From Acidobacteriota bacterium (lineage in GTDB: Bacteria; Acidobacteriota; Terriglobia; Terriglobales; Acidobacteriaceae), in NCBI GenBank assembly GCA_021792135.1, contig JAJYVF010000020.1:1-64000 (forward strand): a stretch of DNA of 64,000 bases, given 5' to 3'. The position numbers and the translations under genes were made by a program. Shown here piece by piece: positions 26,716-36,197 of this stretch. The number at the start of each line of letters is the position of its first letter. Within the stretch, counting starts at the first letter, position 1. Under the pieces are notes generated by a model. It saw only the letters and a list, made by a program, of their open reading frames with translations, did not search any database and was not told the origin of the DNA.

Positions 26716-28797
26716 ATGAGCACACCAGCAGAGCTACCCCGGCCGGATTTTTCGGATCGTCCCCGAACCCCGATTAGTGTCGGCAGGCTGGCTGATCAGC
26801 CCACAGCAGCCCTGAAGTTCGGACGGATCGACGCCGCCCTGGAGGATGTTGCTCGCGCCATCGAGCGTACCCGGGAGTATCTCTTCTTTCGGCAGTCTCC
26901 GGAAGGCTACTGGGACGGGGAACTCGAGGCCGACTCCATGCTGGAGGCGGACTACATCTTCGCCCACGTACTGCTCGGTACCGGGGACGAAGCGAAGATG
27001 CGCCGCGCGCTGACCGAGATCATGCGCTTCCGCGGGGATGACGGCAGCTGGTCTCTCTACCCCGGCGGTCCCGGCAATATCAGCCTCACGGTCAAGTGCT
27101 ATTTCGCCAACAAGCTGATGGGGGTTTCGGCGGATGAGCCGCACATGGCGCAGACGCGCGCGTGGATCCTGGCTCACGGCGGGGTCACGGCCTGCAACAC
27201 CTTCACCAAGATTTATCTCTGCTCGCTGGGACAGTACGAGTACAACTCGGTGCCGGCTATTCCGCCGGAGATTGTCCTCTTTCCCAACTGGTTCTACTTC
27301 AACATCTACGAGATTTCCTCATGGTCGCGCGGCATTCTGGTGCCGCTGTCGATCGCCTATGCGAAGAAGCCCTTCAAGAAGATTCCGCCGGAGCACGGCA
27401 TCAGCGAGCTTTTTGTCGGCGGCCGCGAAAATGCCGATCTGAGGCTGCGGTGGGACCGCGAACGCCGTATCAGCTGGCGCAACTTCTTCATCTTCTGCGA
27501 TCGGATGATCCACTGGTTCGAGCGGATCCACATCCGCCCGCTTCGTTCCATGGCTCTGAAAAGGGCAGAGAAGTGGATGCTGGAGCGGCTGGAAATGTCC
27601 GATGGCCTCGGCGCCATCTATCCGGCCATCCTCAACTCCATCATTGCACTGCGTTGCCTCGGGTATTCGCTCGACGATCCGCAGGTCATCCGCGCTATGG
27701 ACGAGTTCGAGAAGCTCGGCATCGACGAGCCCCACGGAACGCCGGACTATCCTGAACCCACCTTCCGCATGCTGCCCTGCAAATCGCCGGTCTGGGATAC
27801 GGCGCAGGCGGTCTACGCTCTGGGCGAAGCCGGCGTTGCGCGGAATGATCCACGTCTCCTGCGGGCGGCCGACTGGATGCTTTCCAAGGAGGTTCGCCAC
27901 AAGGGCGACTGGGCGGTCAAGAATCGCCAGACAGAGCCGGGCGGATGGTACTTTGAGTTTAACAATGAGTTTTATCCGGATGTCGATGACACAGCACAGG
28001 TTTTGCTCGCGCTGAACAAGATCGACAATCCCCGGGAGCGGTATCAGTACGACGTCTGCCAGCGAGCCATCGAGTGGGTTTTCTCGATGCAGTGCAGGAA
28101 CGGCGGCTGGGCGAGCTTCGACAAAGACAACACCAAGATGATCTTCCAGCACATCCCCTTCGCGGACCACAACGCGATGCTGGACCCGCCGACTGTCGAT
28201 ATTACCGGGCGCATCCTGGAGATGCTGGCCACCTACGGCTACACCCGCAAGGACCGCCGGGTGGAAAAGGCGATTCGGTTCATTTACTCCGAGCAGGAAC
28301 CGGACGGCAGCTGGTTTGGCCGCTGGGGCGTGAACTACCTCTATGGGACCTTCCTGGTGCTGCGCGGGCTGGAAGCGATCGGGGTCTGGAACCATGAGCC
28401 GCAAATTCAGCAGGCAGCGGAATGGATTCGCTCGGTACAGAACGCCGACGGCGGGTGGGGCGAGAGCTGTGACAGCTACGATGATCCGACGACGCGGGGC
28501 GTGGGAACGAGCACCCCGTCCCAAACCGCCTGGGCCATTCTGGGACTGTTGGCGGCCGGCGATACACGGAGCGACTCCGTGGCCAAAGGCATTAAATGGC
28601 TCCTGGCCCGGCAGAGAGTCGACGAGCAGGGCCGCGGGTACTGGGATGAGAACGTTGGCGAAGGCAGGACGCGCCAGGCGCTGTATACCGGGACGGGATT
28701 TCCGCGGGTCTTTTACCTTGCATACACGCTCTACCGCGACTATTTCCCACTGCTGGCATTGACGACTTACAAGAAGGCCATAGAGCGCGAAGGTTAA
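26716..28797 (+). CDS. shc: Squalene-hopene cyclase
   Basis: Membrane-associated class II triterpene cyclase converting squalene to hopene. 693 residues. The catalytic DxDD motif is DVDD at 422-425. QW repeats are visible throughout, for example near DGSWSLYPGGPGN, RNGGWASFDKDN, EPDGSWFGRWG and NADGGWGESCDSY. The N-terminus (about 1-40) is poorly conserved, so the start is uncertain; ATG 26716 was taken, and a GTG at 26662 is possible. It lies 57 bases after ispH and 27 bases before hpnH, forming a hopanoid operon. Confidence 0.95.
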   Translation: MSTPAELPRPDFSDRPRTPISVGRLADQPTAALKFGRIDAALEDVARAIERTREYLFFRQSPEGYWDGELEADSMLEADYIFAHVLLGTGDEAKMRRALTEIMRFRGDDGSWSLYPGGPGNISLTVKCYFANKLMGVSADEPHMAQTRAWILAHGGVTACNTFTKIYLCSLGQYEYNSVPAIPPEIVLFPNWFYFNIYEISSWSRGILVPLSIAYAKKPFKKIPPEHGISELFVGGRENADLRLRWDRERRISWRNFFIFCDRMIHWFERIHIRPLRSMALKRAEKWMLERLEMSDGLGAIYPAILNSIIALRCLGYSLDDPQVIRAMDEFEKLGIDEPHGTPDYPEPTFRMLPCKSPVWDTAQAVYALGEAGVARNDPRLLRAADWMLSKEVRHKGDWAVKNRQTEPGGWYFEFNNEFYPDVDDTAQVLLALNKIDNPRERYQYDVCQRAIEWVFSMQCRNGGWASFDKDNTKMIFQHIPFADHNAMLDPPTVDITGRILEMLATYGYTRKDRRVEKAIRFIYSEQEPDGSWFGRWGVNYLYGTFLVLRGLEAIGVWNHEPQIQQAAEWIRSVQNADGGWGESCDSYDDPTTRGVGTSTPSQTAWAILGLLAAGDTRSDSVAKGIKWLLARQRVDEQGRGYWDENVGEGRTRQALYTGTGFPRVFYLAYTLYRDYFPLLALTTYKKAIEREG

Positions 28798-28824
28798 ACC
28801 AGGGATTCACGATTCGGAGGAGCG

Positions 28825-29945
<1,121 letters not shown>

Positions 29946-29949
<4 letters not shown>

Positions 29950-30398
29950 CCCGGCAGCCACCTTCCGCCCAACCCGATGCGGGAAAGAAATCCGGGGCCT
30001 TCGATCCGAATGCGGTCGAGGTGACGGAAGGCCGCCAGCGGGAGCATCTCGAGGGCTGGATTCCGTCGCTGGCGAGCGAAACCGACGTCCGCGAAGCGCT
30101 GGAGAAGGCCTTCGATTATCGCGGCGATGTGACGCTGACGCTGAAGGATGGTCGGGTGATCAACGGCTATGTCTTCGACCGCCGTCCCGGCGCCACGCTC
30201 CAGGATTCTGCCGTCCGGCTGATCCCATCCGGAGAGCGCGCGAGGCTCAGCATTTCATACTCCGAGATTGCTGCCCTGGCTTTCACTGGCCGCGACAACG
30301 CCGCCGGCAGGACCTTCGAGGCGTGGATCCGGAAGTACTGGGAAAAGAAGGCCGCGGGCGAAAGGAACATCGGCATCCAGGCAGAGGCGCTGGATTAG
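29946..30398 (+). CDS. Small protein coupled to hpnH, function unknown
   Basis: 150 residues, cytoplasmic, no signal or membrane helix. The middle has a beta-rich segment, FDYRGDVTLTLKDGRVINGY, that resembles small Sm/SH3-like barrel folds. The N-terminal 30 residues are likely disordered and the C-terminus is basic (KYWEKKAAGER). It starts inside the stop of hpnH (ATGA), so translation is coupled and it is very probably tied to hopanoid modification or its control. I do not recognise a named family. Confidence 0.7.
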
Positions 30399-30563
30399 CG
30401 CGCCGGTCCCGCGCCTCCGACGTTTCTTCCCCTGCATTGCCCGCACCCTGACGGGAGTGTGTCTTTGTGCACCTCCCGGGAGCACCGCCCATCCACATTT
30501 TTCGACTTTGCGCCGTCGCCGGACGTCCAATAGCTTTCAGCACATATTTTCGGAGGCACCTTT

Positions 30564-31370
30564 TTGCGCTACCGTTTTCTGGCAGGACTGGCGATCGCTT
30601 TCTTCGCCGCCTGCGCTTCGTCCCAGCAGACCCAATCGCAGTCCGGACAAGCCTCCCATACCAGGCTGGCTGACCAAAGCCAGGACCAGAAGCAGACTGC
30701 AAAGCCCGACGCGGCCAGATTGCCGGATGCACCGGCTCCGGGCCAGGCCACGGCCGTTGGCCCTCGCCCGCACCCGGAGCCGAAGCGCATCCTCGGTGTT
30801 ATGCCCAATTACCGTGCCGTCAGCGCCGGTTCCATTCCGCCCCCGCCCACGCCCAGCCAGGCTTTTGTCATCGCCGCACAAAACAGCTTCGACTACTCGG
30901 CTTTTATCTTTACAGGTATCACGTCGCTGATGGCGGAAGGATTCGGCGACCATCCGCAGCTCGGGAAGGGACTACCGGGATTCTGGCGGTACTCCTGGCG
31001 TGGGTTTGTAGACAAGACCGACGGCAATTACCTGGTCATTTGGGCGCTCCCGGCGGTTCTCCATGAAGATGAGCGCTACTTCGCCAAAGGCGTGGGCGGA
31101 ATCTGGAAGCGCGGCCTCTACGCGGGCTCGCAGGTGCTGATCACACCGAATTACCATGGGCACAACACCTTCAATGCCGCGGAGATTTTCGGCCGAGGCA
31201 TCTCGCAGGCTGTGTCTCTGACCTACTATCCGCCCGAGGACCGCACGCCGGCGGATTTTACCGAGAAGTATGCCTTCGCCGTAGGACGCGACGCGCTGAC
31301 CAACGTCTTTCGCGAGTTCTGGCCGGACATCTCCTACCACCTGCGGCACCATTTTCGTCACCGGCAGTGA
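30564..31370 (+). CDS. Exported protein with ILGVMPNYRAV motif, function unknown
   Basis: 268 residues from a TTG start; GGAGG stands eight bases upstream and no ATG is available. Signal peptide (RFLAGLAIAFFAACASS), then a Gln/Pro-rich linker (about 20-70), the ILGVMPNYRAV motif, and a compact domain with FGDHPQLGKGLPGFWRYSW, DERYFAKGVGGIWKR and NAAEIFGRGISQAVSLTYY. I associate proteins with this signature with Acidobacteriota, where they are secreted and uncharacterised (memory, not a search). The 165-base gap before it shows no gene. Confidence 0.7.
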   Translation: MRYRFLAGLAIAFFAACASSQQTQSQSGQASHTRLADQSQDQKQTAKPDAARLPDAPAPGQATAVGPRPHPEPKRILGVMPNYRAVSAGSIPPPPTPSQAFVIAAQNSFDYSAFIFTGITSLMAEGFGDHPQLGKGLPGFWRYSWRGFVDKTDGNYLVIWALPAVLHEDERYFAKGVGGIWKRGLYAGSQVLITPNYHGHNTFNAAEIFGRGISQAVSLTYYPPEDRTPADFTEKYAFAVGRDALTNVFREFWPDISYHLRHHFRHRQ

Positions 31371-31498
31371 CGGTTCGGATGTGAGCATTCGCGCTGGCGC
31401 GTTATCCCAGCGGGTTTTGCTTCCAAAGAGCGGAACCGGCCCCCCGCCTCCACCGGAGGGCAAAAGAGAATGCTCGAGACGCTTTCGTCCCGAGACGG

Positions 31499-32368
31499 TC
31501 ACGGCGTGTGGACGACCGCCGCCCGGTGCGCCCGCTTCTTCCGCTTCGCTCGCTTGCGCAGCCACGCGAGCCAGCCGGCCACGAAGATGAATCCGCCACC
31601 GCCCGGCAAGCCATAGCGCAGCCAGTACTCGGGATCGCCTTCCAGCAGCCTTTTCAGGCTCTCCACAAACCCGGGTACGTGAACCCGCACCGCCGCCCGG
31701 TACGACAGGATCGGCTGGCTGACCTTGTCGTCCTGCGAATACAGGACCCAGGCGGTTATGACCAGGCTCTCGGATTTGGAGGTCGTATAGCGGGGCGTCA
31801 CCGTCCATCTCCAGCGGTTGCTCCCGTTAAAAGCAATGAACTGCACAGGCCCGGTGCTCGGATCGCGAACAATCGTGAACTCGTCCGGATCGTCCGGGCA
31901 GCTCAGCTCCACTTTCATGAAATCCGAGACCTTCAGCGAGCCCGATCCCGTTGCCCCCTTCAGGTCGTTCTGCGTGCCTTTGGGTCCGGAAATCTCCACC
32001 GTCACCGTGGAGCCCTCTTTCCAGTACAGGGTCGCAGGAACGCCGTACTGGATCGTTCCTACCCCGAGATGCCGATACCAGCTCTGAATCTGCTGCTGGA
32101 GCGCCGACTCGGCGGTTGGCTCCGCGGGGGCGATCCCAGCGTTGCGCGGCAACTGCGGCGCGGCGCCCTCCGCTCCACGGTTGCGCACAGGCGGTGGTGC
32201 GTGCTGCCGCGCGCCTCCTCCTCCCGCTGAGCTCGACGGAGGAGGTGGTGGAGGAGCCGGACTCGATGGATTGCCCGACCCCGTTGCCGGCGGAGGCGGA
32301 GGAGCCGCTTCGCGCGAGCACCCAAGGCACAAAACAACGGCGAGCAGCAGAACCATCCTCTTGCTCAT
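31499..32368 (-). CDS. Proline-rich lipoprotein with C-terminal membrane helix, unknown function
   Basis: 289 residues. The start was set at ATG 32368, because a standard lipoprotein signal follows: SKRMVLLLAVVLCLGC with lipobox LCLGC. Then comes a low-complexity Pro/Gly/Ala region (about 20-85), a helical stretch (ESALQQQIQSWYRHLGVGT), a beta-rich domain (about 110-230) with VTVEISGPKGTQNDLKG and VRVHVPGF, and a helix (GGFIFVAGWLAWL) followed by a lysine/arginine tail. It could be an envelope sensor or structural protein. It is convergent with the preceding exported gene, separated by 128 bases. Confidence 0.65.
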   Translation of the reverse strand: MSKRMVLLLAVVLCLGCSREAAPPPPPATGSGNPSSPAPPPPPPSSSAGGGGARQHAPPPVRNRGAEGAAPQLPRNAGIAPAEPTAESALQQQIQSWYRHLGVGTIQYGVPATLYWKEGSTVTVEISGPKGTQNDLKGATGSGSLKVSDFMKVELSCPDDPDEFTIVRDPSTGPVQFIAFNGSNRWRWTVTPRYTTSKSESLVITAWVLYSQDDKVSQPILSYRAAVRVHVPGFVESLKRLLEGDPEYWLRYGLPGGGGFIFVAGWLAWLRKRAKRKKRAHRAAVVHTP

Positions 32369-32720
32369 CGGTCGCCTCGCTATTGATCCGGTATTGTGCC
32401 ACTCTTTACCGTCGTTGACCAGAAGACAATAGCCGCCGATGAAATGGTGTTCTCGGAAGCTCGCGGGACGGTGGCAGCGCGCTAGGACGGGTGGGCCCAA
32501 CCTTTTATGGTTCGGCTCAACAGGTCATGAACCTGGCTGGCGCGCCCCGCCCTTGTCGCTGCTGGAGCCTGCCCTGACGCATGCGGACTTACTTTTCTCA
32601 GCCTCTCGGTTGGGCATCTCTTCACCACGATTGTGGCGTGATCCCAGAGCATCGCGTGCGGTTCGCAAAACCTGCTGCCTTTGCTCGGGAGTCGCAGGCT
32701 CCGCCCTCATACCATGCCAC
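32369..32720. other. Gene-poor interval between lipoprotein and frmR-like gene
   Basis: The 352 bases hold the upstream region of the lipoprotein gene and no convincing gene. A 61-codon minus-strand frame (32525-32710, beginning RAEPATPEQRQQVLRTARDA) directly follows the regulator gene, but lacks a ribosome-binding site and a recognised family. It may be a remnant. Confidence 0.4.
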
Positions 32721-32996
32721 TCACTTCAGATAAGCCCGGACAAGATCGATGAGATCTTCAGCCAACTCGCTGGTGAGTGTTGAATCCCTATCAGGCGACA
32801 TCATATGCAGACGGATATGGTCCTCAAGCACCTCGGCCATCAGGCCGTTGATGCCGCCGCGCACATTGGCCAGCAGCATCAGGATGTCGGCGCAATGCCC
32901 CTTATCGGTGAGAGCCCGTTCAATGGCATCTACCTGGCCTTTGATCCTCCGGATGCGCGCAATGAGCTTCTGTTGTTCCCGCGAATCGATTGGCAT
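32721..32996 (-). CDS. FrmR/RcnR-type repressor (CsoR superfamily)
   Basis: All-helical DNA-binding regulator of 91 residues, exactly the FrmR/RcnR length when ATG 32996 is used; GAGGG lies about ten bases upstream. Conserved features: LIARIRRIKGQVDAIERAL, C35 in the position of the sensing cysteine, H60 in MAEVLEDHIR, and Pro at position 2. Pro2-Cys35-His60 matches formaldehyde-responsive FrmR rather than the nickel/cobalt sensor RcnR, which has His at position 3. It may answer to formaldehyde or to metals. It is divergent from a promoter containing a GC-tract palindrome and reading towards the Nramp-like gene. Confidence 0.8.
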   Translation of the reverse strand: MPIDSREQQKLIARIRRIKGQVDAIERALTDKGHCADILMLLANVRGGINGLMAEVLEDHIRLHMMSPDRDSTLTSELAEDLIDLVRAYLK

Positions 32997-33029
32997 GTTC
33001 GGATGTCCCTCTTTGGCGTTCATTTTCTC

Positions 33030-33060
33030 TTGACTATATCCCATGGGGGTATGGTATAAG
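33030..33060 (+). promoter_or_regulatory. Promoter with CsoR/FrmR-type operator
   Basis: TTGACT (33030-33035) and TATAAG (33055-33060) form a plus-strand promoter with a 19-base spacer. Between them lies ATATCCC-AT-GGGGGTAT (33036-33052), an A/T-flanked G/C tract typical of CsoR/RcnR/FrmR operators, with the palindromic core CCCATGGG. A minus-strand -10 (TATAGT) overlaps it, so the repressor would control both itself and the transporter side. Confidence 0.65.
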
Positions 33061-33627
33061 AGTAGGAGCGATGCTCCGGCAAGATGGGAGCACCCAACCA
33101 AGCTTATGAAAACCGAAACTGCGTTAGAACCTCCGAGTTGCAACGGCTTTCCCGCTCCGTCATCAGAGCGCCTGAGCTTTAGCTACCGGAGTGCTTGCCT
33201 GCGCTGTGAGGTTGAAGCCCGCGATTAGATTCAACCGATCGCCTGCTCACTTCTCACAGTGTATGACTCTGTTTGAGCGAGTGAGCAGAACCCGCCAGGA
33301 AACATGAATCACCGGCGGCTCCTACCCACCCCCTCCTAATTCCAAAGTTCTGGCCAACTCGCGCCTCGGGTGCGGACTTGTGTGTCGGTCCGCCAGCCTT
33401 GAGGATGCCCTGTGCCGGAAGGAGGATGTCATGACCGAAATCATTCTCACTTTTCCTGTTCGCAGGGTAGCTTCCCTGTCATGCGTCTGGATCAGGACCG
33501 GGAACCCGGCTCAGCCTCTGGTTTGCAAATGGGCATCGTGCCCGAAAGTCAGCGCCGATCCCATCGCAACCGAGCCGGACAGTTGCCGGCTTTGCGCGTG
33601 ATTCCAACACAGGCAGGAGGAGCGAAC
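33061..33627 (+). promoter_or_regulatory. Long structured 5' leader of the Nramp-like operon
   Basis: About 570 bases precede the transporter. Strong hairpins: GGTTGAA/TTCAACC (33210-33216 with 33230-33236); CTGCTCACT/AGTGAGCAG (33243-33251 with 33280-33288) with a further CTCACAG/CTGTTTGAG helix inside; CCGCC/GGCGG (33292-33296 with 33314-33318); and GCGGAC/GTCCGC (33372-33377 with 33388-33393). I cannot match it to the ykoK (M-box), yybP-ykoY or NiCo riboswitch consensus by eye. A small ORF lies near its 3' end. Confidence 0.5.
33431..33601 (+). CDS. Small cysteine-rich protein (56 residues) in the leader
   Basis: ATG 33431 is preceded by AAGGAGG with seven bases spacing, better than most starts in the window. 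The product has five cysteines (18, 32, 37, 52, 55), ends in CRLCA and contains the segment CVWIRTGNPAQPLVCKW. I have the impression that similar small proteins with a TGNP..PLVC core occur elsewhere, but cannot name a family. It could bind metal, or act as a regulatory leader peptide, because it ends 26 bases before the transporter start. Confidence 0.5.
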   Translation: MTEIILTFPVRRVASLSCVWIRTGNPAQPLVCKWASCPKVSADPIATEPDSCRLCA

Positions 33628-34941
33628 GTGAATCCACGCAACGCAAGTGTTCTGGAACTGGACCCGAAGGCGAAGCCTGGCATTGTTGTGCGCAGGCGCT
33701 GGCAACAGAGCCTGCTTACATTTCTCATGGTCTTCGGCCCCGGACTGATCGTCATGGAGGCGGACAACGACGCCGGAGCCGTATCCACTTACGTACAGGC
33801 GGGCGGCCAGTACGGCTTGCACCTGCTCTGGATTCTGCTTCTGCTGCTCCCCATCACCTATTTCGTGCAGGAGATGGTAGCTCGGCTGGGCATTGCTACC
33901 GGCAAGGGTCACGCCGCCATGATCTACGAGCGCTTCGGAAAGTGGTGGGGGCACTTTTCCTTATTCGACCTGCTGGTGGTGAACTTCCTGACGCTGATCA
34001 CCGAATTCGCCGCCATTTCCCTGGCCCTGAGCGCGATGGGCGTTTCTCCATGGATTGCCGTACCGGTTTCGGCCGCGGGGCTCATCCTGTTGGTGATTAC
34101 TGGCAGCTATCTGCGCTGGGAGCGGACGGTGATTGTACTCTGTCTGCTCGATCTCACGTGGTTCGCTTTAACTGCTTTTGTGCATCCCACGTGGACGGCG
34201 GTGGCTTACAACACGTTTGTGCCCAATCTGCCGCCGGGCCGGATCACCGGCGACCTGATCTTCCTGATCATCGCCATCGTGGGAACGACCATCGCTCCGT
34301 GGCAGCTCTTCTTCCAGCAGAGTTGTGTGGCTGAAAAACGCCTGCGCTTCGCAGACTTGAAGTGGGCGCGGCTGGACACCCTGATCGGCGCGACTTTCAC
34401 CGTCCTCGTTGCCGGAGCCATGATGATCGTCGGCAACTACGGCTATCAGCACGGGATCCAGTTCCAGGACCCGGCCCAGATGGCGAAAGCCCTGGCTCCA
34501 CTGGCCGGTCATTTTGTGCGCAACGGCATATTGCTTCTGATGGTCAACGCCGCAGTGCTCGGGACGACGGCGATCTCGCTTGCCAGCGCATGGGCTTATG
34601 GCGAAGTGCGCGGCTGGCCCCATTCGCTGCACAAGAAGATATGGGAAGCTCCGGGGTTCTATGCGGTGTATATCGCCTGTGTCGGCCTTGCGGCTGGTAT
34701 CGTCCTCATCCCGCACATGCCGCTGCAACTGGTCATTGTCAGCGTGCAGGTCTTTGCCGGCCTGATTCTGCCCTCGGCCATCATCTTCCTGCAGCTCTTG
34801 CTGAACGACCATGCCCTCCTGGGCGATGAGTGGGTGAATCGCCCCTGGAACAACTGGATCAACTGGACGATTATCTTCGTCCTCTTTGCCCTGTCGCTGC
34901 TGCTGGCGGCTCAGGTCATGCTACCGAAACTCTTTAACTGA
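33628..34941 (+). CDS. Nramp-related divalent metal transporter with atypical metal-site motifs
   Basis: 437 residues, about eleven helices in the LeuT/Nramp fold. GTG 33628 was chosen because AGGAGGAG ends five bases upstream. The helix-1 motif, DPGN in classical MntH/Nramp, is EADNDAG here (in GPGLIVMEADNDAGAVSTY). The helix-6 motif, MPH in classical members, is APWQ (GTTIAPWQLFFQQS). Thus the metal-coordinating methionine that favours Mn/Fe is missing. Nramp-related proteins lacking it include magnesium transporters, and the following mgtC-like gene fits magnesium (inference). Preceded by a repressor-controlled promoter and a structured leader. Confidence 0.8.
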   Translation: MNPRNASVLELDPKAKPGIVVRRRWQQSLLTFLMVFGPGLIVMEADNDAGAVSTYVQAGGQYGLHLLWILLLLLPITYFVQEMVARLGIATGKGHAAMIYERFGKWWGHFSLFDLLVVNFLTLITEFAAISLALSAMGVSPWIAVPVSAAGLILLVITGSYLRWERTVIVLCLLDLTWFALTAFVHPTWTAVAYNTFVPNLPPGRITGDLIFLIIAIVGTTIAPWQLFFQQSCVAEKRLRFADLKWARLDTLIGATFTVLVAGAMMIVGNYGYQHGIQFQDPAQMAKALAPLAGHFVRNGILLLMVNAAVLGTTAISLASAWAYGEVRGWPHSLHKKIWEAPGFYAVYIACVGLAAGIVLIPHMPLQLVIVSVQVFAGLILPSAIIFLQLLLNDHALLGDEWVNRPWNNWINWTIIFVLFALSLLLAAQVMLPKLFN

Positions 34942-34957
34942 AAATGCGAGGTGAACC

Positions 34958-35182
34958 ATGGCTACGATGCAGAACACATATCCATCTGAATACTTCCGGG
35001 TAGTTCATCCACTTGAGGACGCTCCGGAGCAAAAGTGCGAAACCCAGGGCCTTGGTCCTATCGCTATGACGCCAGGTGTCCGCATTTCCCTGGTTGTTCT
35101 GCGCGGGTATCTGATCCTCATGACCCTGATGCTGGTTTGGCACGTTCTGGACATGGCAGGCGTTCTTCGCAAATTGAAATAG
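34958..35182 (+). CDS. Small one-helix membrane protein next to the Nramp-like transporter
   Basis: 74 residues with GAGGTG just before the ATG. A soluble N-terminal 40 residues (YPSEYFRVVHPLEDAPEQKC) precedes one membrane helix (ISLVVLRGYLILMTLMLVWHVL) and a short basic tail. It begins 16 bases after the transporter stop and is clearly in the same operon, so it may be an accessory or regulatory subunit. No named family recognised. Confidence 0.65.
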   Translation: MATMQNTYPSEYFRVVHPLEDAPEQKCETQGLGPIAMTPGVRISLVVLRGYLILMTLMLVWHVLDMAGVLRKLK

Positions 35183-35231
35183 TGCAACCTTACGCTGTCA
35201 GGAAGCGGGAATTTCTCACAGGAGATTGGAA

Positions 35232-36197
35232 GTGAGATCGGGTCTGTTCATGCGGATTGAGGAGGCGTTCGAGTGGGCGCAATTGTTCTTCACTTCGCTA
35301 TTCAGTTTCTTTACGGCCCTGCTCCCGGGCGCTGCTGCGGGACTGGAACATCAGTGGCGACAACGCATGCCAGGTACGCGGACGAATGCCTTGGTCGCGG
35401 CTGGAGCTTCGGCATTTGTGATGGCGGGAATGCTTCTCGGGAACGATCCCGGCGGCCGCATGGCTTCTTACCTTGTGTCCGGCGTCGGCTTTCTCGGTGC
35501 AGGGGTAATCAAGGATGGCTCCAACGTGCGCGGCCTCAACACCGCCGCCACCATCTGGTGCTCAGCCGCAATGGGCATCGTTTGCAGATTCAATCACCTT
35601 CTTTTGGCTGTCGTTGTCGGCCTCGCCGTGCTGTTTGCGAACACTGCACTCCGCCCCCTGGCTTATCGGCTTCATCCGGTTCTGCCGGCCGAGGAGCCCG
35701 GTGAAGTGATCTGCGAGATTGCGCTCACTCGCAGAAATTCGGATGAAGCGAAAAAAAACGGACCGCAGGCCATCGGCAAGTCGCGCGGCGGATGGACCAC
35801 CAAAATTCATCTGGTTGCCGCGGATTCTCGAACGGCCATAAGCCTGGCGCTGTCGCCCGGCAATGAGAACAATGCGCCCTGCGGCCGACAGCTGCTGCTC
35901 GATCCGGGACCGATGCCGGAGAACCTCCCCCTGGTCATGGATAAAGCCTGCGAAGGCGACGAAACCCGGCAACTGGTGCTGGATAGGGGCATGATCCCCG
36001 TGGTCCCGCCCAAGTCCAACCGCATCCATCCGTGGGAGTATGACCGCGAGCTGTACAAGAAGCGCAACCAAATCGAACGACTCTTCCGCAGACTCAAAGG
36101 CTTCCGCCGCATCTTCTCCCGCTTTGAGAAACTGGACGTCGTCTTCCTCGGCTTCATTTATTTCGCTCTCATCATCGAGACTCTGCGGTTAGTGTGA
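35232..36197 (+). CDS. Chimera: MgtC/SapB-type membrane domain fused to an IS5-type transposase C-terminus
   Basis: 321 codons from GTG 35232 (AGGAG seven bases upstream). Residues about 5-150 are an MgtC/SapB membrane domain: LPGAAAGLEHQWRQRMPGTRTNALVAAGAS and SGVGFLGAGVIKDGSNVRGLNTAATIW, where MgtC proteins help growth in low magnesium. Near codon 172 (about 35745) it switches in frame to an IS5/IS427-type transposase (KKNGPQAIGKSRGGWTTKIH through RNQIERLFRRLKGFRRIFSRF to the normal transposase end). The cytosolic C-terminal domain of MgtC is therefore lost. The membrane part might still work; otherwise this is a disrupted gene. Confidence 0.8.
   Translation: MRSGLFMRIEEAFEWAQLFFTSLFSFFTALLPGAAAGLEHQWRQRMPGTRTNALVAAGASAFVMAGMLLGNDPGGRMASYLVSGVGFLGAGVIKDGSNVRGLNTAATIWCSAAMGIVCRFNHLLLAVVVGLAVLFANTALRPLAYRLHPVLPAEEPGEVICEIALTRRNSDEAKKNGPQAIGKSRGGWTTKIHLVAADSRTAISLALSPGNENNAPCGRQLLLDPGPMPENLPLVMDKACEGDETRQLVLDRGMIPVVPPKSNRIHPWEYDRELYKKRNQIERLFRRLKGFRRIFSRFEKLDVVFLGFIYFALIIETLRLV

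Noticed and set aside
32525-32710. 61-codon minus frame after the FrmR-like gene
   Set aside because: No ribosome-binding site, no recognised family and an Arg/Ser-rich tail; kept only as a note in the interval entry.
33043-33228. 61-codon plus frame starting in the promoter
   Set aside because: Its start lies inside the operator before the predicted transcript start and it has no ribosome-binding site.
33061-33430. Known M-box, Mn or NiCo riboswitch
   Set aside because: The hairpins are strong, but the conserved primary-sequence signatures of these classes are not seen by eye; reported only as an unassigned leader.
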